Shown here piece after piece: positions 1 to 7,902 of a DNA stretch of 42,752 bases. The notes below the pieces were generated by a model that was not told where the DNA came from, did not search any database, and worked only from the letters and a program-made list of their open reading frames with translations. A program made the position numbers and the translations under genes. Where the stretch lies: positions 1-42,752 of the forward strand of contig JAIPAJ010000009.1 of assembly GCA_021740125.1 (NCBI GenBank), in the 5' to 3' direction. Each line of letters starts with the position of its first letter. The first letter of the stretch is position 1. Source of the stretch: Leadbetterella sp. GTDB lineage: Bacteria > Bacteroidota > Bacteroidia > Cytophagales > Spirosomataceae.

Positions 1-2
1 TA

Positions 3-305
3 TATTACACCGATATAAAAATGCAGAAACCATATAATTCTGTGAAATATTGGCTAATCGGCCCAAAAGCAGAAATGTCATTTTCGAAATCGGTGTTTTT
101 GAGTACATATTTTCAGTACAATTCGCAAACCAACAATACCAACATCAACAGCAGATTACAATGGAGATTTAAGCCAGTTAGCGATATATTTCTAGTATAT
201 ACCGACAATTATTTCGCGGAACAAATTCCGAGATTCGGCATTCAACCTTGGACTCCTAAAAACCGAGCTTTGATATTGAAAATGACTTATTGGTTAAATG
301 TGTAA
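3..305 (+). CDS. DUF5916 family protein, C-terminal fragment
   Basis: The frame is open to the left window edge, so this is the 3' end of a longer gene. About 100 residues remain. The pattern 'FLVYTDNY' followed by a terminal 'LKMTYWLNV' is characteristic of the C-terminus of DUF5916 proteins, large Bacteroidota proteins with an N-terminal CBM9-like domain and a C-terminal outer-membrane-like beta-barrel. The alternating hydrophobic/polar residues and aromatic last strand fit a barrel end. The ATG at 21 is only an internal Met. The M28 peptidase starts 13 bases after the stop, so the two may be co-transcribed. Family assignment comes from recall of the C-terminal motif; the diagnostic N-terminus lies outside the window. 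Confidence 0.7.
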   Translation, partial: YYTDIKMQKPYNSVKYWLIGPKAEMSFSKSVFLSTYFQYNSQTNNTNINSRLQWRFKPVSDIFLVYTDNYFAEQIPRFGIQPWTPKNRALILKMTYWLNV

Positions 306-318
306 ACTTCAAAACAAA

Positions 319-1965
319 ATGAAAATCAACAAATTAAGTATCTTATTTTTACTAATGTCTATTGGCACTTTCGCCCAAGAAGTACCTTTAGAGGTTTTAA
401 AACTCACCGAAAGCATTGATACCAACAAAATAAAAGCTCATGTGGCCTATTTGTCAAGCGATGCCCTTTTAGGGAGAAAACCTGGCAAACTAGGATACCA
501 AATGGCCGTGGATTATGTCATTAAAGAATACAAAAGCATGGGGATTTTACCCGCTGGCGAAAACGGTGGTTATATTCAAAAAGTGAATCTGAGAAACTCG
601 AAATTAGTCAAAGACAAAACGAGTTTGAGTTTCACTCAAAATGATGGTACAAGCCAAAAACTGACTTTGGGTCAAGATTATTTGTTTTATGCCAATCCTG
701 AAAAATCAAAAGTTGATTTCTCAGCTCCTTTGGTTTTTGTGGGCTCAGGAATTGACGCTCCTGAACTGGGTTTTAATGATTATAAAAACATTGACGTCAA
801 AGGCAAAATATGTGTGGTTTTGCAGAAATCACCTGAAAATGTACCGGCCAACGTAAAGCTACACCTCAGATATCCAAGCACTTATCAAGACTATGCCCTT
901 AAACATGGTGCAATTGGTGTTTTACTTTGTAACTATGAAAACAACACGGCTCGTTTCAAAGTCGGTGCCAATTTGTCCATTCAAGGCGGAAGCAACGTAT
1001 CCATAAAACCAGATGGAAAACTGACACCTTCGGCCAATTACATGGGCGGCAATATCGAGGTAGCAGGTAGCATTACTGTAGATGTTTTGAAAGATTTGAT
1101 GAAAGCCAATGGTATTAATTTGGAAGAAATATGGAAAGGTTTAGAAAAAGGAAATTATGTAAGCCAAAACCTAAAAACAACTGCATCAGGCATTTACGAG
1201 TCTGTTTACAGCGATATTGAAAGTTATAATGTAATTGGAAAAATTGAAGGAACAGACAAAAAATTAAAGAAAGAATACGTCATTCACTCAGCTCATTTGG
1301 ATCATTTAGGAGTAGGAAAAGCGATTGAAGGCGACTCTATTTACAATGGTGCTCATGACAACGCTTCCGGAGTAGCAGCTGCATTGGAAATAGCCAGAAC
1401 ATATAGCCAATTGCCAATCAAACCTAAACGCAGCATGTTGTTTTTAATGTGTACAGCAGAGGAAATGGGACTGCTGGGTTCTGCATATTTTGCAAATAAT
1501 CCAACCGTTCCGAAAAAAGATATAGTGGTAGATGTAAACACCGATATGCCTACTTTTTTGGCCCAATTAGAGTCAATTGCTCCTTTGGGAGCTGAGCACA
1601 GTACGCTTGAAGATATAACCAAAAAAGCAGCTAAATTATTAAATATCAGCATAGAAACTGACCCCGAACCCACAGAAGGGCGTTTTGTTAGAAGTGATCA
1701 ATATAGCTTTGTAAAGGCTGGAATACCTGCACTTCACGTAAAATTTGGACATATTAATTCTAACAAAAACTTAGCGGAAGACGTAAAAAAATGGCGTGCA
1801 GCTCATTACCATAAACCGTCAGACCAAATAGAAAATGGTTTTGTGTGGTCGGCCAGTAGAAAATACGCACAGGTGAATTTCCTTATCAGCTATATGGCTG
1901 CTCAAGACAAAAAACGAGTTTCTTGGAATGAGGATGATTTCTTTTATTTGAGGTTGAAGGAGTGA
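319..1965 (+). CDS. Secreted M28 family zinc peptidase with PA domain
   Basis: About 548 residues. The longer ORF start at 298 overlaps the upstream gene; the ATG at 319 begins a clean Sec signal peptide (MKINKLSILF...GTFAQ), so I chose it. A protease-associated (PA) insert occupies roughly residues 120-280. The M28 zinc ligands are visible in order: 'HLDHLG', 'AHDNASG', 'TAEEMGLLGS' (EE catalytic/ligand pair), 'NTDMP' and a late His in 'HYHKPSDQ'. The family comprises co-catalytic two-zinc aminopeptidases, and the predicted product acts in the periplasm or outside the cell on peptides. Substrate cannot be told. A strong intrinsic terminator follows at 2003. Confidence 0.9.
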   Translation: MKINKLSILFLLMSIGTFAQEVPLEVLKLTESIDTNKIKAHVAYLSSDALLGRKPGKLGYQMAVDYVIKEYKSMGILPAGENGGYIQKVNLRNSKLVKDKTSLSFTQNDGTSQKLTLGQDYLFYANPEKSKVDFSAPLVFVGSGIDAPELGFNDYKNIDVKGKICVVLQKSPENVPANVKLHLRYPSTYQDYALKHGAIGVLLCNYENNTARFKVGANLSIQGGSNVSIKPDGKLTPSANYMGGNIEVAGSITVDVLKDLMKANGINLEEIWKGLEKGNYVSQNLKTTASGIYESVYSDIESYNVIGKIEGTDKKLKKEYVIHSAHLDHLGVGKAIEGDSIYNGAHDNASGVAAALEIARTYSQLPIKPKRSMLFLMCTAEEMGLLGSAYFANNPTVPKKDIVVDVNTDMPTFLAQLESIAPLGAEHSTLEDITKKAAKLLNISIETDPEPTEGRFVRSDQYSFVKAGIPALHVKFGHINSNKNLAEDVKKWRAAHYHKPSDQIENGFVWSASRKYAQVNFLISYMAAQDKKRVSWNEDDFFYLRLKE

Positions 1966-2002
1966 TTTTGTTTTAATTTAAATCGGATTTCTTTTGAATA
2001 TT

Positions 2003-2033
2003 GTTCGACCGCAGAGCGGTCGAACTTTTTTTT
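2003..2033 (+). terminator. Intrinsic terminator after the M28 peptidase
   Basis: Perfect 10-bp stem GTTCGACCGC / GCGGTCGAAC with a 3-nt AGA loop, followed by eight T residues on the plus strand. The T tract lies only on the plus side, so it terminates the M28 transcript and not the convergent glucosidase gene. Confidence 0.9.
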
Positions 2034-2055
2034 GTGGCTTTACAGTTAATTATGG

Positions 2056-3543
2056 CTATTTTGAAACAAAAATTCCATAAGGACCCAACTTCAACTTTTT
2101 CCCTTCTAATTTCGAATCATTGGAAGATAAGAGTACATCTTCAAACTTATTTTTTAACGAAACCTCCACACTTTCACTCGTAATATTCTGAATTACAAGT
2201 ACATCACCATCTTGATGTGGTCTAATGAATGATACTAGTTTTTTATTTACAATACCTGATTTTTGAAGATTAGGTGGACTAATTTGGGCCAAAGCTGGAA
2301 CAGTTTTTCGCAGGGCAATCATTTTTTTGTAATGATTAAAAAGCGAATTTTCATCCTCTATTTGAAACTTTAAAGGTGTGGTTTTGGAATCCGTGTTGTA
2401 GACTGGTTTTCGCCAGTTGGTTCTGTCATTGTCATCTGAGCGTTTATTCCAAATAAATGCTTCTCTGATATTTTCATCCGGCTTTTTTCCTTTCATGCCT
2501 ATTTCTTCTCCATAATACAAATACGGATTCCCAGGCAATGTAAGCAATAAATTGGCAGCCAATTTGAGCTTTTCAATATTTCCGTCGGCTATGCTCCCGA
2601 TCCGGACTTGATCGTGATTACTTAACATAGTTGCATCCACAAAATCAGGATTTTCTTTAGAAAACAAGGCGTAATTTCTAATCAACATGGAAACTATATC
2701 CTTTGTGTCTTTTCCTGTTTTTACAATATCTTGTATCGCAAAACACAAATCGAAGTTGAAATTTGCTTTTAACCCTTTGAAAAATGGAGCAATTTTTTCC
2801 GCCGAGGTCCATACCTCTCCTACTATGTACACATCGGGTTTTATGGCTTCCATTGTCGCCCGAAACTCCTCCCAAAAAACATGACATTTATCGGCCTCCC
2901 AATCAGGATAAATATGTTTAGCCGCATCCATCCTAAATCCATCTACGCCTTTTTCTAACCAAAATCGGCCAATTTCATAAATTTCTTCTCTAACCTTTGG
3001 GTTATCCATATTCAGGTCGGGCATCTCGCTCCAAAACATCCCGTAATATTTCTCCTCGTCACCTTTTTTTGCCCAATGCCATGGATTTGTCTCATTACTG
3101 TCAGCAGTTTTTTCTCTTTCCGCAATTCCTTTGGCCTTAATTTGATCGGGAGTCAACCAATTATAGTAATTTCTATACGGGTTATCTTTCCCTTTTTTGG
3201 CTTCTTGAAACCAGTAATGCTGACTGCTTGTATGATTTATGACAAAATCTAATAAAACTTTAATATTGCGTCGGTGTGCTTCTTCTAATAGATGTTCAAT
3301 ATCTTGCATTGTTCCGCATTCTGGGTCAATATACTTATAGTCAATTACATCGTATTTGTGGTTAGAATTTGATTTGAAAAATGGCGTAATCCAGATTCCT
3401 TCTATGCCAAGGTTTTGTAGGTAGTCGAGTTTGGAAGTGATTCCGTTTAAGTCGCCTTTGCCATCATGATTAGCGTCACAAAATGAACGAATGAAGATTT
3501 CATAAAAAACCTTCGGATTATTGTCTTGTTCTTTGTTGTTCAA
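2056..3543 (-). CDS. GH13 alpha-amylase family glucosidase, cytoplasmic
   Basis: 495 residues without a signal peptide. All four GH13 signature regions are present: 'DFVINHT' (about 99-105), 'GFRMDAAKH' with the Asp nucleophile D206, 'GEVWT' with the acid/base E243, and 'LSNHDQ' with D311. A 'DANHDGKGDLNG' segment near residues 23-34 matches the Ca-binding loop of oligo-1,6-glucosidase and alpha-glucosidase type enzymes. A short C-terminal beta domain ends in 'LKLGPYGIFVSK'. It probably hydrolyses imported malto- or isomalto-oligosaccharides. No sus or mal partners are adjacent. Family and catalytic residues are clear; exact substrate (alpha-1,4 or alpha-1,6) is inference. Confidence 0.9.
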   Translation of the reverse strand: MNNKEQDNNPKVFYEIFIRSFCDANHDGKGDLNGITSKLDYLQNLGIEGIWITPFFKSNSNHKYDVIDYKYIDPECGTMQDIEHLLEEAHRRNIKVLLDFVINHTSSQHYWFQEAKKGKDNPYRNYYNWLTPDQIKAKGIAEREKTADSNETNPWHWAKKGDEEKYYGMFWSEMPDLNMDNPKVREEIYEIGRFWLEKGVDGFRMDAAKHIYPDWEADKCHVFWEEFRATMEAIKPDVYIVGEVWTSAEKIAPFFKGLKANFNFDLCFAIQDIVKTGKDTKDIVSMLIRNYALFSKENPDFVDATMLSNHDQVRIGSIADGNIEKLKLAANLLLTLPGNPYLYYGEEIGMKGKKPDENIREAFIWNKRSDDNDRTNWRKPVYNTDSKTTPLKFQIEDENSLFNHYKKMIALRKTVPALAQISPPNLQKSGIVNKKLVSFIRPHQDGDVLVIQNITSESVEVSLKNKFEDVLLSSNDSKLEGKKLKLGPYGIFVSK

Positions 3544-3683
3544 TTGGAAATAATTTTTCTAAAAAAGTATTATCATAGGAACCACAAAGATAGAATTTCC
3601 TACAAAAAATACCTCTTTCTAGCTTTTTATAAATAGGATTTCTTTTAAAAAAACTATGATTTCAAAGAAAAAACAAAGTTTAA

Positions 3684-3719
3684 AACCAAAAAAAAGTTGG
3701 CAGATTATCGCCAACTTTT
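3684..3719 (-). terminator. Intrinsic terminator of the rhodanese operon
   Basis: Stem AAAAGTTGGC / GCCAACTTTT (3692-3701 with 3710-3719), loop of 8. Read on the minus strand the stem runs into an eight-base T tract. It sits just after the last gene of the minus-strand cluster at 3743. Confidence 0.8.
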
Positions 3720-3742
3720 CTAACATTTATTCAACCACTATA

Positions 3743-3967
3743 TTATTTCTTCTTGATAATAAATACATTAACTGCGGTAAATATAAACCAAAGCCAAGGT
3801 GCACCATGCATCAACAGGTCGCCCCAATCCATAATTTGCATACCCTTTGCTCCACCCAAAACCCATCTAATTTTTCCCAAAACATGCGGTTCGGGAACAA
3901 ACGGAGCCAATCCCAGGGTCAGTGAAGCCATCAAAGGCGTGAGAAGTGATTTATATTTCTCTTGCAT
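3743..3967 (-). CDS. Small two-helix inner-membrane protein
   Basis: 74 residues. Helix one covers about residues 8-25 and helix two about 50-70, separated by a conserved-looking amphipathic stretch 'WVLGGAKGMQIMDWGDLLMHG'-like loop, and the tail is basic (IIKKK). Small proteins of this type are often found in databases with an 'RND transporter' label; that label is not supported by the size. The start overlaps the rhodanese stop by one base (TAATG), implying translational coupling. It is the last gene of the four-gene cluster, so its role is probably tied to the rhodanese and the two other membrane proteins. Function unknown. Confidence 0.7.
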   Translation of the reverse strand: MQEKYKSLLTPLMASLTLGLAPFVPEPHVLGKIRWVLGGAKGMQIMDWGDLLMHGAPWLWFIFTAVNVFIIKKK

Positions 3968-4356
3968 TACTTTATTCCCTTTGCAGCCAAACCCGAATAT
4001 CCCGCTCCGCTTAGATTATAGACCTGTTTGAACCCTGCTTGCTGAAGCATACTTGAAGCCTTGAAGCTTCTGCCTCCAACCGCACAATACACAAAAACCG
4101 GTTTGTTTTTATCCAATTTATTTGCCTGCTCTAAAAACTTAGGATCGGCGACGCTGATTAATTTTGAAGATCCAATTTTGCCTTCGGCCCATTCACCAGG
4201 AGTCCTAACATCTATCAATTGGGCATTAGGTGTAGCTTTTATTTTAGCCACGAAGCCATCCAAATTAAGGGTGTTAACCTGTGAATTGGCATCTGAACAA
4301 TTTAAAAATCCAAAACCAATCATCAAAACCAAGAATAAACTTTTTACTTTTTTCAT
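3967..4356 (-). CDS. Rhodanese-like domain lipoprotein
   Basis: 129 residues. The N-terminus is a lipoprotein signal ending in 'GFGFLNC', so the mature protein should be lipid-anchored on the periplasmic side. One rhodanese domain follows, with 'LIDVRTPGEWAEGKI' and the active loop 'VYCAVGGRS' carrying the catalytic Cys that forms a persulfide. It carries out sulfur transfer (sulfurtransferase, or a thiol redox carrier). The gene overlaps its upstream neighbour by 4 bases and its downstream neighbour by 1. Together with the DUF2892-like membrane protein upstream it resembles the two halves of E. coli YgaP encoded separately. Physiological sulfur donor and acceptor unknown. Confidence 0.88.
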   Translation of the reverse strand: MKKVKSLFLVLMIGFGFLNCSDANSQVNTLNLDGFVAKIKATPNAQLIDVRTPGEWAEGKIGSSKLISVADPKFLEQANKLDKNKPVFVYCAVGGRSFKASSMLQQAGFKQVYNLSGAGYSGLAAKGIK

Positions 4357-4544
4357 CTTTTCTTTATTAAATCATCAATCAATCCAAAAACCAAATATCC
4401 CATTACTGCCCCATAAATAGTTGAATTTAATGGCTTTGAGGTAATCATACAAGTACCTGACGAGCATCCAACCTGCTGCCAATATAAATATCCTCCGATT
4501 CCGCCAGTAGCAATTCCAAAAAGAAGTAATAAAAACTTTTTCAT
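4353..4544 (-). CDS. DUF6132-like small membrane protein with CSSGTC motif
   Basis: 63 residues: one N-terminal helix (about 1-23), the cysteine motif 'GCSSGTCMITS', then a second helix (about 40-57) and a basic end. The spacing Cys-x4-Cys after the first helix and the 'GTC.ITS' string match the DUF6132 family as I recall it. The first helix would put the cysteines in the periplasm, or at the membrane face next to the rhodanese. It overlaps the rhodanese start by 4 bases (ATGA) and the upstream gene by 4 bases. A thiol or sulfur role is inference from the context. Confidence 0.75.
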   Translation of the reverse strand: MKKFLLLLFGIATGGIGGYLYWQQVGCSSGTCMITSKPLNSTIYGAVMGYLVFGLIDDLIKKR

Positions 4545-4786
4545 ACTTTTTCTGATTTTATTTCCTCAAACTCTATGTTTCCTGTGTCTTTTTGTTCCAC
4601 TTTAGAACTTGGCACCGTTGCACATGCTGCACATCCTGTATTGGTAATTGCTTGAAAAATAAACAAACCGCCAATTAGTGCAAAAACGTAGTTTTTGCCC
4701 GTAATACTAGTGACAACAATGTAGGCTCCCATAAACAACCGAAGCCAACGCATAAAATTCCATCCTGTCAATATTGTTTCTTTCAT
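4541..4786 (-). CDS. DUF2892/YgaP-type membrane protein, first gene of the rhodanese operon
   Basis: 81 residues from the ATG at 4786; the track's Met at 4819 adds an untypical 'MFIYLNINECK'. The start 'MKETILTGWNFMRWLRLFMG' resembles the beginning of DUF2892/YgaP-type membrane domains ('N..R.LR...G'). Two helices are likely (about 13-30 and 33-50), followed by 'NTGCAACA', a CxxC-like cysteine pair, and an acidic soluble tail. It leads a four-gene operon with 1-4 base overlaps. YgaP of E. coli joins a rhodanese to such a membrane domain, and here the parts are separate. Exact family uncertain, since the C-terminus is short. Confidence 0.7.
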   Translation of the reverse strand: MKETILTGWNFMRWLRLFMGAYIVVTSITGKNYVFALIGGLFIFQAITNTGCAACATVPSSKVEQKDTGNIEFEEIKSEKV

Positions 4787-4936
4787 TTTGCATTCGTTAA
4801 TATTCAAATATATGAACATTTAATCATATAATCAATTTTCAAAATCAAAAAGTTCAATCTAAAAAAATTAATTTGGCTTTGCAACCAAAAAACTAAGTTT
4901 TGACTCATTGTATTTATAAAGGGTTTAAGGGTAATA

Positions 4937-4975
4937 ATTTGATGGCGAGTGTCTGCAAAGCCTCGCCATTCAAAT
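4937..4975 (+). promoter_or_regulatory. Long hairpin in the leader of the META-serpin operon
   Basis: ATTTGATGGCGAG (4937-4949) pairs with CTCGCCATTCAAAT (4962-4975) through 13 base pairs with a single unpaired T; the loop is 12 nt. It ends 14 bases before the chosen start of the META gene and has no T tract, so it is not a simple terminator. The strong GC core stands out from the AT-rich surroundings. It may be a leader structure controlling the operon or a stray palindromic repeat. Confidence 0.55.
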
Positions 4976-4989
4976 CAAACTATCAGTTT

Positions 4990-5433
4990 ATGAAGTATAT
5001 AGCTATTATATTTTTATGGGTAATGTTTTCATGTAAAAATGGAGAAAGTATAATGCCTGATGACAACAAAACAGCTGGACTTTCTATTCCAAACAGCCTA
5101 CACGCAAAATGGCAACTGGTTGAATACGAAACAAATGAAAAGATTCCATATCAGATTGTGCTTGAGTTTAGAAATGAAAAAAATGAGAAAGGCAACTGGA
5201 CTTTGAGTGGTAAAAGTTCTGTAAATTTTTATCAAGCTGATTACGATTTTACGAGTCAAAAAATAAAAATCAGTAATCTGATAGTAACTGAAATAGCTGG
5301 AAATTCGGCAGCAACCACTTTTGAAGAAAAATATTTGGACCGACTCCTTCAAGTTTCTGATTTTAGTGTAAAAAATGCAACACTGAACTTGAGTTCTTCG
5401 AAACATAAAATGGTATTTAAACTTACTAATTAA
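4990..5433 (+). CDS. META (HslJ-like) domain lipoprotein
   Basis: 147 residues from the ATG at 4990, which begins a lipoprotein signal 'MKYIAIIFLWVMFSC'. The upstream ORF extension runs through the leader hairpin and looks noncoding. The body matches a META/HslJ domain: 'WQLVEYE', then 'LSGKSSVNFYQADYDF', 'TEIAGN' and 'YLDRLLQVSDFSV' in the usual order. META domains are small beta-rich folds in envelope or heat-shock lipoproteins. Only one base separates its stop from the serpin start, so the two are co-translated. A supporting role for the serpin is possible but not shown. Domain call fairly secure; biochemical function unknown. Confidence 0.8.
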   Translation: MKYIAIIFLWVMFSCKNGESIMPDDNKTAGLSIPNSLHAKWQLVEYETNEKIPYQIVLEFRNEKNEKGNWTLSGKSSVNFYQADYDFTSQKIKISNLIVTEIAGNSAATTFEEKYLDRLLQVSDFSVKNATLNLSSSKHKMVFKLTN

Positions 5434-5434
5434 T

Positions 5435-6637
5435 ATGAAAAACATAATTTTAAGTCTCTGTCTTACCTCAACGATATTCACAATGAGCAACTGTGAACAA
5501 ACCAATCCTGAAGGAAAATCAATTAGTATTTCTTCAGATTTTGCAGCAAAAACTTCCGATTTCGCTTTTGACTTTTGGAAAAAACTTCAAGAAAACGAAA
5601 CCGTCAATAACAATTATTTTGTTTCGCCGCTCAGCCTCCACATTGCATTGGGAATGTTGTTAAATGGTGCAAATACAGAAACCAAAACAGAAATTCAGAA
5701 GGTTTTGGGTTTAGAAAACCAAAGCATGGAAGTAATCAATAAAACATACGCCGAATTGATTGAAAACTTGCCACAAGTAGACCCCAAAGTAGTTAATACT
5801 ATTGCCAATTCTATTTGGCAAGATAAAAATTTTGTATCGGAAAAAGATTTTTTAGATAACCTCACCAACAATTTTAATGCTAGGCTATACAATGAAGATT
5901 TTGCAGACCCATCTACCGTTAATAAAATAAATCAATGGGCCAGTGATAATACCAATGCCAAAATAAAAAAGATTCTTGAACAGTTAGAAGCCAGCCAAGT
6001 GATGTTTTTGATTAACGCTCTTTATTTTAAAGGCGATTGGACTAAGGAATTTAAAACTGAAAACACACAAAAAGCGGAGTTTATTGGCACAAATACTACT
6101 AAGATGGTAGATATGATGAACCAAACAGCTGAATTCAAATATGCAGACTTGGAGGATTATCAACTTTTAGAACTGCCCTATGGAAGCGAAAAATATACCA
6201 TGAATATTGTTCTGCCCAAAAATACCAGTATTGAAAATGTTGTAAAAAAACTAAACTCAGCAGCATGGCAGTCTGCACAAAACTCACTAAATAAAACTAA
6301 AGTAGTGGTAGGTTTGCCTAAATTTAAAATTGAATATTCGAAAAAATTGAATGGTATTTTACAACAAATGGGGATGGAAAAGGCTTTTTCAGACCAAGCT
6401 GATTTATCCAAAATAGCCAAGCCGGCAGGAAAACTAAAGGTGGGCTTTGTAAAACAAGATACTTTTGTGGCTGTGGATGAAAAAGGCACTGAGGCTGCAG
6501 CGGTGACAACAATTGGCATTGTATTAACTTCGCTCCCTGTTTATCCTGAATTTATTTGTAATAAGCCTTTCGCTTTTTTAATCACAGAAAAAACCTCAAA
6601 TACAATAATGTTTATCGGTAAAGTTTCGAATTTATGA
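5435..6637 (+). CDS. Serpin-family serine protease inhibitor, lipoprotein
   Basis: 400 residues, normal serpin length. The N-terminus is a lipoprotein signal ending 'TMSNC', placing it on the envelope surface. Core serpin motifs are present: 'NNYFVSPLSLHIALGMLLNGA', 'INALYFKGDWTKEF', and the C-terminal 'NKPFAFLITEKTSNTIMFIGKV'. The hinge of the reactive-centre loop, 'EKGTEAAAVTT', is the short-side-chain type required for loop insertion, so it should be inhibitory. Counting from G351 as P15 puts the scissile bond at about T365-S366, suggesting an elastase-like or subtilisin-like target. It overlaps the next gene by 4 bases. Bacterial serpins are uncommon but known in Bacteroidota. The P1 assignment is inference. 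Confidence 0.93.
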   Translation: MKNIILSLCLTSTIFTMSNCEQTNPEGKSISISSDFAAKTSDFAFDFWKKLQENETVNNNYFVSPLSLHIALGMLLNGANTETKTEIQKVLGLENQSMEVINKTYAELIENLPQVDPKVVNTIANSIWQDKNFVSEKDFLDNLTNNFNARLYNEDFADPSTVNKINQWASDNTNAKIKKILEQLEASQVMFLINALYFKGDWTKEFKTENTQKAEFIGTNTTKMVDMMNQTAEFKYADLEDYQLLELPYGSEKYTMNIVLPKNTSIENVVKKLNSAAWQSAQNSLNKTKVVVGLPKFKIEYSKKLNGILQQMGMEKAFSDQADLSKIAKPAGKLKVGFVKQDTFVAVDEKGTEAAAVTTIGIVLTSLPVYPEFICNKPFAFLITEKTSNTIMFIGKVSNL

Positions 6638-7902
6638 AAAAAATATTATTAATCTTGGCTTTGGCTTTAGCCAATTGGAGCTGCATTGATGAATGCAATC
6701 AAACCCGTACTTACAAAGCCACTGTACCTTTTCAGATTGGGCAGGAGCAGCTTAAAAATGGTATTGTCAACGAAGGGCCACGCGAATTAGAGAAACTTGC
6801 AAAAATATACGCTTATGAAAATTATTTAATCATCAGCGAAACTAAAAAAGGTTTGCATATTATTGACAATTCCAATCCATCGAACCCTGTAAAAGTTTCA
6901 TTCTTAAAAATACCGGGTGTGATAGATATGGCTGTCAGAGATAATATTTTGTATGCTGACAGCTACACGGATTTAGTAGCTTTAGACATCACAAATCCAA
7001 AGGCGATAAAAGAAATTGGAAGAATAAAAAATATGTTCAACTATGGCTTAGTAGATGGCATAAGTTGGTATTATGACCCTTATTCTAAGATTATTACTGA
7101 TTATGAGTTTAAAACCGTAACCGAAACCGTTTCGACAAATTGCGGTCAAAACGGTAGTGTTTGGCCAGTATACAGAGGTGGACTGGCTGAAGACATGGCT
7201 TTTAACAATTCGAATTCTGGAACTAAAGGGCAAACCAACTCAAGTTCAGGAACTGGAGGTTCCATGGCGAGATTCACTATTTATGAAGATTATCTTTATG
7301 CCGCCACTCAATCTGACCTTCTAGTTTTTAACATAAAAAATGGGCAAAAACCAGACTCCATCAGCAAGGTAAATCTTGGATGGGGGATAGAAACCATTTT
7401 TCCGTATAAAGACAAGTTATTTATTGGTTCCAATACTGGGATGCACATATTTGACAACTCAAGTCCTGCTTCGCCAAAAAGACTATCTATATTTCAACAT
7501 GCCAGAGCTTGCGATCCAGTGGTAGTGGAAAACGACAAAGCTTATGTTACATTAAGACAAGGCTGGTGCGGAGCAGCACCCAATCAGTTGGATGTAGTAG
7601 ATGTAAAAAATCTGTCGGCTCCTTTTTTGATAAAATCATATCAGATGGAAAACCCGCATGGTTTATCAATCATAAACAACAAACTCACTGTCTGTGAAGG
7701 CAAATTTGGACTTAAATCTTTTGATGCCAAAGACCCTTCGGACGTAAAACTTCAGCAACACCTAAAAGACATTCATGCCTTCGATGTAATCCAGTTAGAC
7801 GACAAACACTTATTAATGATAGGTGAGGATGGATTATACCAATATGACAATACAGACCCTAAAAATTTGAAACTTTTAAGTAAAATCGAAGTTAAAAAAT
7901 GA
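6634..7902 (+). CDS. LVIVD repeat beta-propeller lipoprotein
   Basis: 422 residues with a lipoprotein signal 'MKKILLILALALANWSC'. Repeats of the type 'GLHIIDNSNPSNPVKVS', 'LVALDITNPKAIKEIG', 'GMHIFDNSSPASPKRLS' and 'QLDVVDVKNLSAPFLIKS' are the LVIVD pattern, which folds as propeller blades. A Gly/Ser/Asn-rich insert near residues 185-210 looks like a flexible loop. Its start overlaps the serpin stop (ATGA), and its own end overlaps the barrel gene by 4 bases. It is probably a surface scaffold or binding protein working with the serpin and the barrel. No enzymatic motif seen. Confidence 0.88.
   Translation: MKKILLILALALANWSCIDECNQTRTYKATVPFQIGQEQLKNGIVNEGPRELEKLAKIYAYENYLIISETKKGLHIIDNSNPSNPVKVSFLKIPGVIDMAVRDNILYADSYTDLVALDITNPKAIKEIGRIKNMFNYGLVDGISWYYDPYSKIITDYEFKTVTETVSTNCGQNGSVWPVYRGGLAEDMAFNNSNSGTKGQTNSSSGTGGSMARFTIYEDYLYAATQSDLLVFNIKNGQKPDSISKVNLGWGIETIFPYKDKLFIGSNTGMHIFDNSSPASPKRLSIFQHARACDPVVVENDKAYVTLRQGWCGAAPNQLDVVDVKNLSAPFLIKSYQMENPHGLSIINNKLTVCEGKFGLKSFDAKDPSDVKLQQHLKDIHAFDVIQLDDKHLLMIGEDGLYQYDNTDPKNLKLLSKIEVKK

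Noticed and set aside
2001-2183. Plus-strand ORF over the terminator and glucosidase end
   Set aside because: It covers the intrinsic terminator and the antisense of the GH13 gene; shadow ORF.
4900-4989. N-terminal extension of the META lipoprotein
   Set aside because: It translates a leader hairpin and would block the lipoprotein signal that starts at 4990.
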